In this document: piece by piece, positions 1 through 8,511 of the stretch
How positions within the stretch are numbered: the stretch's first letter is position 1
Layout of the letters: each line of letters opens with the position of its first letter
From: Acidithiobacillus sulfuriphilus
Lineage (GTDB): Bacteria > Pseudomonadota > Gammaproteobacteria > Acidithiobacillales > Acidithiobacillaceae
Direction: 5' to 3'
Assembly (NCBI RefSeq): GCF_003721225.1
Contig: NZ_RIZI01000123.1
Coordinates: forward strand, 1-15,342
Length of the DNA stretch: 15,342 nucleotides
Notes under the pieces: model-generated
Told to the model about the DNA's origin: nothing
Database searches by the model: none
What the model saw: the letters and a program-made list of their open reading frames with translations, nothing else
Position numbers and translations under genes: made by a program

Positions 1-2
1 TG

Positions 3-1949
3 GGGCGGGAGCTGGCCGTCTGGGTGTTGCTCGCCTGGCTTTTTGGCAGCGGGCTCAGCATCCTGGGGGCGTTGCGGGGGCGCCCCCCCTGGTTTGGGGG
101 CCGACAGCGGTTTTTTTTGGCCCTGGCGGGGGTGATTGCCGCCGTCATCGGCGAGGGCTGGGGGAACTGGCTGCCCATGTTCACGCAGATGGTGGTCTGG
201 CTGTTGGCTGTCAAGGCCCTGGAGCTGCGCGGCCAGCGCGATTTTTATCAAATGGCGGCGTTGACCCTGCTGGGCTTGGGTATCGCCGCCTGGTTGCGGG
301 TGGACCTGATTTTTGCCTTTCTGCTCCTGTTCACCCTCTACTTTGCCCTGTTGGGCCTCATGTGGCAGCCCCTGGCGGATGTCAACCAGGGCTTGTCCGG
401 TAATCTCTTCCAGTGGCGGGAGTTTGCCCGCATTGCCGGCTTTACGCTGGGCTTCGTTTTCCTCCTTCTGCCCCTGGCGGCCCTCTTTTTCCTGATCCTG
501 CCGCGCACGCCCACCCCGCTATGGGCCTGGGCGCCGCCGGCACAGCATGCCCGTTCTGGCTTCAGTCCGGAACTGGCGCCCGACAGCATCAGCCAACTGT
601 CCAGCGATTCGGCCATTGCCTTTCGTGCGCAGATCACTCCGCCGCCCAGCGCTGCCTCTTCCCTCTATTGGGTCGGCGCCGTTCTCTGGCGGGATGATGG
701 TCGGCACTGGCTGCCGGATCCGCCGAAAATGGCGCATGGTCTTGGGCCGGATCCGGCCACTCTGGGGAAAACGGCGGCGTTTCGTCAGGAGATCGTTCTG
801 TCTCCCGGCAACGGCGATTACCTCTTTGCCCTCCCCGTTCCCCGGCGGGTGGAGTTGGGCCAGCCCTGGCACCAGGAAAGCGACGGGGTGTTGCGCCTGG
901 ACCATGCCCCGGATCTGCCCCTGCGTTACACGGTCTGGTCCGCTCCTGCGCCACCGCAGCCCCTGTCGGCCGCCGAGCGCGCTGCCGCCCTGCAGGTACC
1001 GGCCGACACCGATCCGGCCATTCGTGCCTTGGCCCGCAGCTTCGCGGCAGGCGGGTCCGACAACGCCGCCGTGGTCCAGCGGATCATGGCCTGGTTCCAC
1101 GGACCCGATTTCCGCTATAGCCTGCAGTCACCGTCCGGCTATCCCGATGGGCAGTCCATGGGGGACTTTCTCTTGCGCACCCATACCGGATTCTGCGAGT
1201 TTTATGCCGGTGGCTTGGCCCTCTTGCTACGTCTGGATGGTATCCCGGCCCGGGTGGTGACGGGGTATCACGGCGGCGAATACAACCCGGTGGGGCATTA
1301 CTGGATCATCCGGCAAAGCATGGCCCATGCCTGGGTGCAGGCCTGGTTTCCCGGGCGCGGCTGGGTGGGCCTCGACGCCACCCCCGCCACGGCATCCGCC
1401 GGCCCGGCAGGGGCCGGCGGCGGTACGGCGCGCGACGTCGTTCCGGCCGGGCAGCAGTGGTGGGATTGGCTGCAGTGGCAGTGGATCAATATGGTCATTG
1501 ACCTCACCCCGGCGAAACAGCGGGCGGTCTGGCAGCAGGCCGGGGCACAGTTGGCCAGCCTGGCCCGCTGGCATGCCCCCTCCCTGCATGCCTGGAAAGA
1601 GCAATGGAAAGGATGGCCGAGCATCTTATCGTTCCGGTCCGCGCTTCCGGGCATGGCTGCTCTCATCTTGGTCTTCCTGGGGATCGTACGGCATTACCGC
1701 CGCCGCCATCCCGCCTACTGGCGGCGGCGGGCGCAACGGCACCTGCGCCCCTTGGGCCCGGGCAACGGGCAGCCGGGTGCCGAACCGGCCTTCTGGTCAA
1801 CGCTGGCGCTGCCGGCGGATACCCTGGAAAAGTTGCAGGAGCTCTATCGGGAACAACGCTATGGCCCCGCGCCCACAGCCCGCCGGGATCATCAACTCGC
1901 CCTGACCGTGCGGGCATCGCAGCGGCAATTGCGTCATCCTTTGACCTAG
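3..1949 (+). CDS. TgpA-like membrane transglutaminase (DUF3488 type), 5' end outside window
   Basis: The reading frame is open to the left edge and the first possible start (GTG at 24) lies inside what looks like a transmembrane helix, so about 25 N-terminal residues are probably missing. Counting from that GTG, residues 1-160 form several hydrophobic helices ending in the family-typical FFLILPRTPTPLW. A periplasmic part carries a transglutaminase-like core with the catalytic triad Cys391 (GFCEFYAGG), His435 (AHAWVQAW) and Asp451 (GLDATP). One more helix follows at about 541-557, then a basic cytoplasmic tail. Relatives are inner-membrane proteins of about 650-670 residues, often encoded next to MoxR ATPase and DUF58 genes, which may lie to the left. 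TgpA of Pseudomonas is needed for viability, but its substrate is not established. The stop codon abuts the inverted-repeat region. Family assignment is firm; the physiological reaction is unknown. Confidence 0.88.
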   Translation, partial: GRELAVWVLLAWLFGSGLSILGALRGRPPWFGGRQRFFLALAGVIAAVIGEGWGNWLPMFTQMVVWLLAVKALELRGQRDFYQMAALTLLGLGIAAWLRVDLIFAFLLLFTLYFALLGLMWQPLADVNQGLSGNLFQWREFARIAGFTLGFVFLLLPLAALFFLILPRTPTPLWAWAPPAQHARSGFSPELAPDSISQLSSDSAIAFRAQITPPPSAASSLYWVGAVLWRDDGRHWLPDPPKMAHGLGPDPATLGKTAAFRQEIVLSPGNGDYLFALPVPRRVELGQPWHQESDGVLRLDHAPDLPLRYTVWSAPAPPQPLSAAERAAALQVPADTDPAIRALARSFAAGGSDNAAVVQRIMAWFHGPDFRYSLQSPSGYPDGQSMGDFLLRTHTGFCEFYAGGLALLLRLDGIPARVVTGYHGGEYNPVGHYWIIRQSMAHAWVQAWFPGRGWVGLDATPATASAGPAGAGGGTARDVVPAGQQWWDWLQWQWINMVIDLTPAKQRAVWQQAGAQLASLARWHAPSLHAWKEQWKGWPSILSFRSALPGMAALILVFLGIVRHYRRRHPAYWRRRAQRHLRPLGPGNGQPGAEPAFWSTLALPADTLEKLQELYREQRYGPAPTARRDHQLALTVRASQRQLRHPLT

Positions 1950-2138
1950 GCCGGCCGTTGGCGGAGGGGTTTTTTGCTCCGGCGGCCCCCTTGCCTGTTG
2001 TTCTACGGCTCATCCCGCTGGCGGTTCAAAACTCGCCCTGCGGGCTCGGACAGTTCGCCTGCCGGGCGCGGGCTTTCGCCAAGAACAACGACGGCGCGGG
2101 CCGAAGCCGCGGCAAAACCCCTCCGCCAAGGGCCAGCC
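1949..2138. repeat. Imperfect ~190-bp dyad filling the gap between convergent stop codons
   Basis: Arms at 1949-1973 and 2114-2138 are inverted copies matching at 23 of 25 positions, with a perfect 16-bp core TTGGCGGAGGGGTTTT (1958-1973, inverted at 2114-2129). A second nested pair, GTTGTTCT (1997-2004) and AGAACAAC (2082-2089), sits symmetrically inside, and the rest shows partial symmetry. The centre contains TTCAAAACTCGCCCTGCGGG (2025-2044) followed by CTCGGACAG (2045-2053). No open frame here looks like a gene. It could be a bidirectional terminator region, since each arm gives G-rich sequence followed by T's after a stop codon, or a MITE-like intergenic repeat. The repeat structure is seen directly; its function is inferred. 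Confidence 0.7.
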
Positions 2139-3848
2139 TTAACTGTGGATGACGGCGGCCGTTGGCTGTTCGAGGGTACTGGCCCGCCCCCGTTCCATGC
2201 GGATCACGCGGTCGGCCAGTTCGGCCGTGCGCGGGCGATGGGCGACGATGATGATGGTTTTTTGGCCGTGCAGGGCGCGGAGGGTCTCGGCGATGCGCTC
2301 TTCACTGTCGGCGTCGAGATTGCTGGTGGCCTCATCAAAGACCAGCACCGGGCGGTTGAGGTAGAGGGCCCGGGCGATGGCCAGGCGTTGGCGCTGGCCG
2401 CCAGAGAGATTGGCGCCGTCGCCCGCGATGACCGTATCCAGCCCCCCCATCACCGCCAGATATTCCCAGGCATGGGCCTGCCTGGCGGCGGCTTCGGCCC
2501 GCTGGCGGTCGGGCATGGCGTCGGCGTAGGCGATATTGCTCAATGCCGAGCCGCTAAACAGGACCGGGTCCTGGCCGACGAAGGCGAAGTAGCGGCGATA
2601 GGCGGCCAGGGCTAGGTCATTGATGGGCTGCGAGGCGATCCGGATTTGTCCCGCACTGGGAGGGATGAGGCCCAGCACGATGCGGATCAGGCTGGTCTTG
2701 CCGCCGCCACTGGGACCGACGATGGCGGTGGTGGACCCCTTGGGGAAATCGATGTCCACGTCTTCGAGTATCGCCTCGTCACCCAAGCGCAGGCTGAGGC
2801 CGCGGCATTGCCAGTCACCCCAGGGAATGGCAGGAGCCGGCATCTGCAGATCTTCTGCAGGCTGATCAATCCAGGCAAAGAGGCGATCGGCGGCGGAGAG
2901 CCCCTGCTGGAGTTGATTGTTGGCCGAGGAGAGCTGGCGCAGGGGCTCGTAGAGCATGATCAATGCGGTGAGGAAACTGAAAAAGGCGCCCGTACTCATC
3001 TCCCCGGCTACCACTTGGCTGCCGCCGAGATAGATGATCACGGCCACCCCCAGGGCACCAATGAGTTCCATGATGGGTACCGTGGCCTTTTGGATGCGCC
3101 AGATCCGCATCATGAGCAGGAAGTAGCGCTGGGCCTGCCGGGCGAAGCGCTGTTGTTCATAGGCCTCGCTGCCGTGGGTCTTGATGACCTCGATGCCGGT
3201 GAGGCTTTGGGAGAACTGGTCGAGGATCTCGCCCATTTGTTCCTGCTGATTTTCCCCGCGCTGGCGCAGTTTCTGGCCGAAACGGATTAACGGATAGAAG
3301 GCCAGGGGCAGGGTGATGAAACTTAGCAGGGCCAGTTGCCAGCTCTGATAGAGCACGACACCCATGAGGGCAATGATGGTAAAGCTCGATAAAAAGAAAT
3401 GGGCCAACACCGACAGGCCCTGCTGGAGCAGCGTCAGGTCCAGGCTCATGCGCGACAGGACCCCGCCATGGCTACTGCCGAGGAGGCGCACCAGGGGCAG
3501 GCGCAAGGTCTGCTGATAGAGCTTTTCGCGCAGACCGCGCAAGACCCGTTCCTCCACCCCCGCCAGCATGACGCCTTGCAGATAGTCGGCGCTGCCTTTG
3601 ACGGCATAGATCAGCACTACGCCCAAGGGGAGCCAGAGCAGCATGTCGGCATTGCGTTCGATGAAGATGCGATCGAGCACCGGCTTGATCATATAGGCGC
3701 CCGCCGCCGCCGCCGCACCCGACAGGGCCATGAGCAGCATGGCCATGGCGATGCGGCCGCGATGGGGCCTGAGGGTGGCGAGCAGACGCCGAAAGGTGGG
3801 GGAGCGGAGGATGGCTACGGGGGGCTCTCCCGAAGCGGAGGCGCTCAC
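2139..3848 (-). CDS. msbA: Lipid A/lipid ABC transporter MsbA (fused permease-ATPase)
   Basis: This 569-residue half-transporter flips core-lipid A across the inner membrane using ATP and acts as a homodimer. The N-terminal 320 residues hold the six-helix type I exporter domain. The nucleotide-binding domain carries Walker [10 protein letters not shown] (378-386), the Q-loop glutamine Q426, signature LSGGQ (481-485), Walker [13 protein letters not shown] (501-512) and the switch histidine H537. Length matches the family (about 580). The start is GTG at 3848, which overlaps the ferredoxin stop by three bases (GTGA), implying translational coupling. No lpxK follows, unlike in many Gammaproteobacteria; transcription runs instead into the dyad at 1949-2138. 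An MsbA-like exporter of another lipid cannot be fully excluded from sequence alone. Confidence 0.9.
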   Translation of the reverse strand: MSASASGEPPVAILRSPTFRRLLATLRPHRGRIAMAMLLMALSGAAAAAGAYMIKPVLDRIFIERNADMLLWLPLGVVLIYAVKGSADYLQGVMLAGVEERVLRGLREKLYQQTLRLPLVRLLGSSHGGVLSRMSLDLTLLQQGLSVLAHFFLSSFTIIALMGVVLYQSWQLALLSFITLPLAFYPLIRFGQKLRQRGENQQEQMGEILDQFSQSLTGIEVIKTHGSEAYEQQRFARQAQRYFLLMMRIWRIQKATVPIMELIGALGVAVIIYLGGSQVVAGEMSTGAFFSFLTALIMLYEPLRQLSSANNQLQQGLSAADRLFAWIDQPAEDLQMPAPAIPWGDWQCRGLSLRLGDEAILEDVDIDFPKGSTTAIVGPSGGGKTSLIRIVLGLIPPSAGQIRIASQPINDLALAAYRRYFAFVGQDPVLFSGSALSNIAYADAMPDRQRAEAAARQAHAWEYLAVMGGLDTVIAGDGANLSGGQRQRLAIARALYLNRPVLVFDEATSNLDADSEERIAETLRALHGQKTIIIVAHRPRTAELADRVIRMERGRASTLEQPTAAVIHS

Positions 3849-4168
3849 TCTTCCAGCAGTCCCCGCTTGTCCTTCACCTCGGCCCAGGCATCGGCATCGC
3901 TTGGGGCGGGCTTTTTCTGGATGATGGGCGGCCAGACCCGCGCCAGGCGCGCGTTGATTTCCTGGAATTCTTCCTGTCCTTCGGGCAGGTCGTCATCCCG
4001 GAAAATGGCGCCCACCGGGCATTCCGGCTCACAGAGGGTACAGTCGATACATTCATCGGGGTCAATGACCAAGAAGTTGGGTCCCTCGCGGAAACAGTCC
4101 ACTGGGCAGACATCTACACAATCGGTATATTTGCACTTGATGCAGGCTTCAGTCACCACGTAGGTCAT
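3845..4168 (-). CDS. fdxA: FdxA-type 7Fe ferredoxin ([3Fe-4S][4Fe-4S])
   Basis: This 107-residue cytoplasmic electron carrier closely resembles Azotobacter ferredoxin I. Cysteines sit at 9, 12, 17, 21, 25, 40, 43, 46 and 50, in the segments [17 protein letters not shown] and [11 protein letters not shown]. By family precedent C9, C17 and C50 would hold the 3Fe cluster and C21, C40, C43 and C46 the 4Fe cluster. The C-terminal half (WPPIIQKK and onward) is the usual FdxA extension. The ATG at 4168 is preceded by AAGGAG (4178-4183, minus strand) with a nine-base gap, which fixes the start; the frame stays open further upstream but that part is not coding. It is the first gene of a two-gene unit with msbA. 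The electron donor and acceptor cannot be told from this window. Confidence 0.93.
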   Translation of the reverse strand: MTYVVTEACIKCKYTDCVDVCPVDCFREGPNFLVIDPDECIDCTLCEPECPVGAIFRDDDLPEGQEEFQEINARLARVWPPIIQKKPAPSDADAWAEVKDKRGLLEE

Positions 4169-4239
4169 GTGGTAAAACTCCTTGAGTTCATTGAAAATAA
4201 GCTGTGACCCCGAAGGTACGGCAGCGGCTCTCGGAGCGT

Positions 4240-4268
4240 ATTCTAGCCCAACCGCCGACGCCTGCACA
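4240..4268 (-). promoter_or_regulatory. Putative sigma70 promoter for fdxA-msbA
   Basis: On the minus strand there is a -35-like TGTGCA (4263-4268, 3 of 6 consensus), a 17-bp spacer and a -10 TAGAAT (4240-4245, 5 of 6). This would give a leader of roughly 65 bases ahead of the ferredoxin start. The -10 is good and the -35 is poor, so an activator may help. This is a pattern match only. Confidence 0.4.
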
Positions 4269-4312
4269 CTGTTGCCGTACTGCCTGCGCCCCGTGTGCTC
4301 CGCCCAATGTTC

Positions 4313-4325
4313 TGCTACAGTAGCA
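4313..4325. promoter_or_regulatory. Perfect palindrome upstream of the peroxiredoxin gene, possible operator
   Basis: TGCTAC-A-GTAGCA is a perfect 6+1+6 inverted repeat centred 48 bases before the peroxiredoxin ATG. It lies where a -35 region would be if the weak -10 candidate TAGACT (4330-4335) is used. Dyads of this kind are typical operators, and a redox regulator would make sense for a peroxidase gene. No particular regulator can be named. Confidence 0.4.
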
Positions 4326-4366
4326 AAATTAGACTTTATCCTGTCCTGCAAAAAGGAGAAATCACC

Positions 4367-4969
4367 ATGGCCGTACTCGTAGGAAAATCCGCTCCAGACT
4401 TTGTCGCCGCTGCCGTCATGCCCGATAACAGCATCAATGAGAAGTTCCAGTTTTCGCACCACATCAAGGGCAAATATGGGGTGCTGTTCTTCTACCCCCT
4501 GGACTTCACCTTCGTCTGCCCTTCGGAAATCCTCGCCTTCAACCATCGCCTGCCGGAGTTCCAGTCCCGCAACTGCGAAGTCGTGGCGTGCAGCGTCGAT
4601 TCCCACTATTCCCATCTGGCCTGGAAAAACACCCCGGAGGCGAAGGGCGGCATCGGCCAGGTGAAGATGCCCATGGTGGCGGATCTCTCCAAGAGCATCG
4701 CCCGCAACTACGATGTGCTGATGGATGACGCCGTGGCCCTGCGCGGTTCGTTCCTGATTGATCGTCAGGGCATCGTTCGCCATCAGGTGGTCAATGACCT
4801 GCCGCTGGGGCGCAACATCGACGAGATGATTCGCATGGTGGACGCGCTGCAGTTCTTCGAGGAGCATGGCGACGTCTGCCCCGCCCAATGGGAGAAAGGC
4901 AAGGCGGCCATGAAGGCCACCCCGGAGGGCGTCGCCGACTTCCTGGCCCACCACGCCAAGGAATTGTAA
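4367..4969 (+). CDS. Typical 2-Cys peroxiredoxin (AhpC/Prx1 class)
   Basis: This 200-residue thiol peroxidase reduces hydrogen peroxide and organic peroxides in the cytoplasm. The peroxidatic cysteine is C51 in DFTFVCPSE and the resolving cysteine is C171 in DVCPAQW, a spacing typical of decameric AhpC/Tsa enzymes. A GGIG motif at about 94-97 matches the GGLG loop of overoxidation-sensitive members, but the C-terminus (HHAKEL) lacks the accompanying YF motif. The start ATG at 4367 has an excellent AAAAGGAG eight bases upstream; an in-frame ATG 24 codons earlier has none and adds non-conserved residues. The gene is divergent from fdxA and stands alone, with no ahpF next to it, so the reductant is probably thioredoxin. 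It ends at a strong terminator. Confidence 0.93.
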   Translation: MAVLVGKSAPDFVAAAVMPDNSINEKFQFSHHIKGKYGVLFFYPLDFTFVCPSEILAFNHRLPEFQSRNCEVVACSVDSHYSHLAWKNTPEAKGGIGQVKMPMVADLSKSIARNYDVLMDDAVALRGSFLIDRQGIVRHQVVNDLPLGRNIDEMIRMVDALQFFEEHGDVCPAQWEKGKAAMKATPEGVADFLAHHAKEL

Positions 4970-4997
4970 GGTTCAACAAGGCAGAAGAGCTCTAAAA

Positions 4998-5036
4998 ACA
5001 ATGGCCTGTGAGTAACCCTCACGGGCCATTTGTTAT
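4998..5036. terminator. Strong, probably bidirectional intrinsic terminator
   Basis: AATGGCCTGTGAG (5000-5012) pairs with CTCACGGGCCATT (5018-5030) over 13 bp with a single G-T wobble, around a five-base loop. On the plus strand it is followed by TGTTATTTG, and on the minus strand by GTTTTTAG. It therefore ends peroxiredoxin transcripts and could also stop leftward transcripts coming from arsR. Confidence 0.85.
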
Positions 5037-5040
5037 TTGC

Positions 5041-5350
5041 CAATGCCCGATCCGTGACCTGGTAACCAGGCGGCATGGAGGCGCTGGAAAGGAGCAAAGG
5101 CCAGGGCATGAACGGAAACGACAGGATCTGCTGGCGGCCATGGCCCAGAGAGGCATCCAGGGGATGTTGCGCTCATTTTGCGCCTAACAAAACGCCCCCC
5201 AGAAGGACAAGTGCTGCCTTCCAACGAGATAACGGGGCTGTCCAGCGCGTTGGCGATCCTGCTCCGCCTGGAATGACGGGAAAGGGGGCGCGCCACGTGG
5301 TGGAGGCGCGCCCGGTTGCCCGAGGGGATGGCGAAGGGCGTTTTGCTTCC
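5041..5350. other. Non-coding stretch between peroxiredoxin terminator and arsR stop
   Basis: No convincing gene is seen on either strand. Open frames crossing it lack ribosome binding sites and recognisable protein character. It contains a perfect palindrome CCTGGT-A-ACCAGG (5058-5070) of unknown role and the GC-rich hairpin listed separately at 5286-5313. No tRNA-like fold was recognised. Confidence 0.5.
5286..5313 (-). terminator. GC-rich hairpin downstream of arsR, possible terminator
   Basis: GGGCGCGCC (5286-5294) and GGCGCGCCC (5305-5313) form a perfect 9-bp stem with a 10-base loop, 37 bases beyond the arsR stop codon. On the minus strand it is followed by CCTTTCCC rather than a true T-run, so termination would be weak or factor-dependent. 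The hairpin is certain and the role inferred. Confidence 0.4.
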
Positions 5351-5653
5351 CTAGGCCGGATAAGCGAGAAGTTTGCTGCTTATGGCGAGGAGGCGGATGG
5401 TGCGATGGTCCCTGATGCGGTAGTAGACCCGGCTGGCGACGCGGCGGGCAAGGACGACGCCGCTGGCGTGGAGCATGGCCAGATGCTGGGAGGCGTTGCT
5501 GTGGCTGGTGCCGATGGCGGTGACGAGGTTTTGCATGCTCATTTCACCGTTGCTGAGCAGGCATACCATTTTGTAGCGTAAGGGATGGGCCATGGCCTTG
5601 ATGGCATCGGATAACTGGAGGATGTCGGCTTCGCGAAGGGAAAGTTTTGGCAT
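5351..5653 (-). CDS. ArsR-family winged-helix transcriptional regulator with a single cysteine
   Basis: This is a small dimeric DNA-binding repressor-type protein of 100 residues. The start is chosen at 5653 (MPKLSLREAD) because CAGGAG (5660-5665, minus strand) lies six bases upstream; an ATG eight codons earlier has no such site. The helix-turn-helix covers about residues 37-67, with recognition helix SHSNASQHLAMLHASGV and wing ARRVASRVYYRI (69-80). The metal-binding ELCVCD motif of true ArsR/SmtB sensors is absent: the equivalent helix reads MSMQNLV. The only cysteine is C31 in MVCLLSNGEMS. As I recall, this position matches the first of two cysteines in the persulfide sensors SqrR and BigR, but the C-terminal partner is missing. 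It has no operon partner. The effector and target are unknown; self-regulation is likely. Confidence 0.85.
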   Translation of the reverse strand: MPKLSLREADILQLSDAIKAMAHPLRYKMVCLLSNGEMSMQNLVTAIGTSHSNASQHLAMLHASGVVLARRVASRVYYRIRDHRTIRLLAISSKLLAYPA

Positions 5654-5672
5654 GATTTGCTCCTGATCGAGG

Positions 5673-5709
5673 TTCATCGGACTAGTCAGAGCAATTAATA
5701 TGCCAATAT
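5673..5709. promoter_or_regulatory. AT-rich dyad and possible promoter upstream of arsR
   Basis: ATAT-GCCA-ATAT (5698-5709) is an inverted repeat in an AT-rich patch, 45-56 bases before the arsR start, and resembles the AT-rich dyads bound by ArsR-family repressors. On the plus strand TTCATC (5673-5678), a 17-bp spacer and TAATAT (5696-5701) form a weak promoter pointing away from arsR, into the structured stretch that follows. An operator here could control both directions. All inferred from pattern. Confidence 0.35.
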
Positions 5710-5710
5710 G

Positions 5711-5830
5711 GGGCGGGTTCGGGAGAAACGGCCTCGGCCGGCGGTGCGGAAGATCTCCCGAAGTGCTGCTGGAAGCCGGTGGGCAAAGGTTCGGGTGGAG
5801 ATCCTCGCCCCCGCTGCCGGCACTTTTTGC
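5711..5830 (+). ncRNA. Candidate structured RNA divergent from arsR
   Basis: TTCGGGAGA (5718-5726) pairs perfectly with TCTCCCGAA (5754-5762) and encloses a small hairpin CGGCC-TC-GGCCG (5729-5740). A second stem pairs GCCGGTGGG (5775-5783) with CCCG (5810-5813) and CCGGC (5817-5821) across a CTG bulge. It is followed after AC by five T's (5824-5828), as an intrinsic terminator on the plus strand would be. A weak promoter at 5673-5701 would start transcription about ten bases before the first stem. I recognise no known RNA family, and a short RNA of about 120 bases is only one reading. The stems could also be DNA sites. Confidence 0.3.
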
Positions 5831-5870
5831 CTACCAAAGTTGACTCTTCCGTGGAAGAAGGATCTGGTAG
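5831..5870. other. Nested inverted repeats in the arsR-zwf gap
   Basis: CTACCA (5831-5836) and TGGTAG (5865-5870) flank an inner dyad TCTTCC-GT-GGAAGA (5845-5858). No T-run follows on either strand, so a terminator is unlikely. The remaining sequence up to 5959 turns AT-rich (5880-5950) and shows no gene. It might be an operator or part of the structured stretch immediately to its left. Confidence 0.35.
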
Positions 5871-5959
5871 GGAGAGATGATGATTGTCGACGCTGGGCTA
5901 CACTTTTTTCAAAGAAATAAATAACATATTAATTCATAACCGATAATTTCTGTCTATAA

Positions 5960-5980
5960 GGGAAGACAACGAGTCCTCCC
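5960..5980 (-). terminator. Possible terminator after zwf
   Basis: On the minus strand GGGAGGAC-TCGTT-GTCTTCCC forms an 8-bp stem with one G-T wobble, 38 bases beyond the zwf stop. It is followed by TTATAG, a poor T-run. It is the only reasonable stop signal for the gnd-zwf transcript before arsR. Confidence 0.4.
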
Positions 5981-6017
5981 AAACGGCAAAGATATTTCAA
6001 GCCGTCCTCTTGCCCGA

Positions 6018-7484
<1,467 letters not shown>

Positions 7485-8402
7485 TCAGGCCTCCTTCTGC
7501 ACGGCATGGCCGCCGAACTCGTTGCGCATCATGGCCAGCATCCTGGCCGTGTAGTCAGCATGGCCCTGGCTGGCCCAGCGCATCTGCAGGGCGAGGGTGA
7601 TGACCGGCGCCGGGATCTTGAGGTCCAGGGCGGCCTGGGCCGTCCATAATCCTTCGCCGGAGTCGGCCACTACGGGGGCGATGCTGTCCAGGGCCTGATC
7701 CTTTTTGAGGAAATCGGCGCTGAGGTCCAGCAGCCAGGAGCGCACCACGCTGCCATGGCGCCACATCTCGGCGACCTGGGCGAGATCCAGGTGGAAGGCC
7801 TCCTTGCCCTTGAGGATGGCGAAACCCTCCGCCAGGGCCTGCATCATGCCGTACTCGATGCCGTTATGGACCATCTTGACGAAATGGCCGCTGCCCACCG
7901 GGCCGCAGTGCAGCCAGCCCTGGTCGGGGGCGGGGGCGAGGATCCGCAGAAAAGGCGCCACCGCCGCCACCGCCTCCCGGCTGCCCCCCACCATCAGGGC
8001 GTAGCCTTCCTGCAAGCCCCAGACGCCGCCGGAAACCCCCGCATCCACGTAACGCACTCCCGCCTGCTCTACGTGGGCGGCTTGCGCTATGGAAGTCTCG
8101 TGTTGCGCGTTGGCACCGTTGACCAGGACATCGCCGGCGGACAGCAACGGGAGCAAGGCATCGATATGGCTCTGGGTGGCGTCGCCGGCGGGGAGCATCA
8201 GCCATAGGACCCGGGGAGAGGGGAGGGCCGCGACCAATGCCTCCAGGGTGCCGGCTGCCGCCATGCCGCTTTCCCGGGCCAGCGCCTCGGCCTTGTCCAC
8301 ATGGCGATTGTAAACCACCACCTGGGCGCCGCCCTGATGCAGGCGTCGCGCCATGTTGGCGCCCATGCGCCCCAAGCCCACCATGCCAATCGCATTCTTC
8401 AT
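7485..8402 (-). CDS. gnd: 6-phosphogluconate dehydrogenase, decarboxylating, short form
   Basis: This enzyme oxidatively decarboxylates 6-phosphogluconate to ribulose 5-phosphate. At 305 residues it belongs to the short class, which lacks the C-terminal repeat of the roughly 470-residue E. coli type. The Rossmann motif GLGRMG is at 9-14, the substrate loop DAGVSGG at 120-126, and the catalytic segment [12 protein letters not shown] holds K176, N180 and E183. Two points are unusual. The normally conserved DGGNS reads NGANA (95-99). The second strand ends Y31-N32-R33, like NADP-dependent enzymes, although short forms are usually called NAD-dependent. The start ATG at 8402 has a G-rich site (GGGGAG) upstream; a longer open frame to 8624 overlaps purT and is not conserved. 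First gene of gnd-zwf. A related short hydroxyacid dehydrogenase is a less likely alternative. Confidence 0.9.
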   Translation of the reverse strand: MKNAIGMVGLGRMGANMARRLHQGGAQVVVYNRHVDKAEALARESGMAAAGTLEALVAALPSPRVLWLMLPAGDATQSHIDALLPLLSAGDVLVNGANAQHETSIAQAAHVEQAGVRYVDAGVSGGVWGLQEGYALMVGGSREAVAAVAPFLRILAPAPDQGWLHCGPVGSGHFVKMVHNGIEYGMMQALAEGFAILKGKEAFHLDLAQVAEMWRHGSVVRSWLLDLSADFLKKDQALDSIAPVVADSGEGLWTAQAALDLKIPAPVITLALQMRWASQGHADYTARMLAMMRNEFGGHAVQKEA

Positions 8403-8442
8403 GGAGTCTCCCCGGCTCTCGCCGTCATTCCTCAAGAAACGT

Positions 8443-8470
8443 ATTATCCGAACTGGGCCGTCACTACCAA
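8443..8470 (-). promoter_or_regulatory. Putative sigma70 promoter for gnd-zwf
   Basis: Minus strand: -35 TTGGTA (8465-8470, 4 of 6), 16-bp spacer, -10 GATAAT (8443-8448, 5 of 6). The leader would be about 35 bases. A perfect TATAAT also occurs on the minus strand at 8482-8487 but has no good -35. The purT promoter must lie in the same 109-bp gap; TATAGA at 8484-8489 is a possible plus-strand -10. Confidence 0.5.
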
Positions 8471-8511
8471 ACCATCTTTTCATTATAGAGCGCAATTGCC
8501 AAGGAGCATCC

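Noticed and set aside
5182..5188. GCCTAAC, which resembles one core of an integron attC site, followed by a GC-rich stretch
   Set aside because: No matching GTTRRRY core with paired inner boxes is found within attC distance, and there is no integrase or gene cassette nearby.
5033..5296. Open frame of 87 codons on the minus strand downstream of arsR
   Set aside because: Its GTG start lies inside the GC-rich hairpin with no ribosome binding site. It crosses the peroxiredoxin-arsR gap without family character.
5771..5821. GGAAGCCGGTG followed by GCCCCCGC, reminiscent of cobalamin riboswitch boxes
   Set aside because: The spacing and order of the core boxes do not fit, the ACTGT/ACGGT and downstream boxes are absent, and no cobalamin-related gene follows on that strand.
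5708..5920. Open frame of 70 codons on the plus strand upstream of arsR
   Set aside because: There is no ribosome binding site, no recognisable protein features, and it runs through the inverted repeats. It would have to be leaderless.
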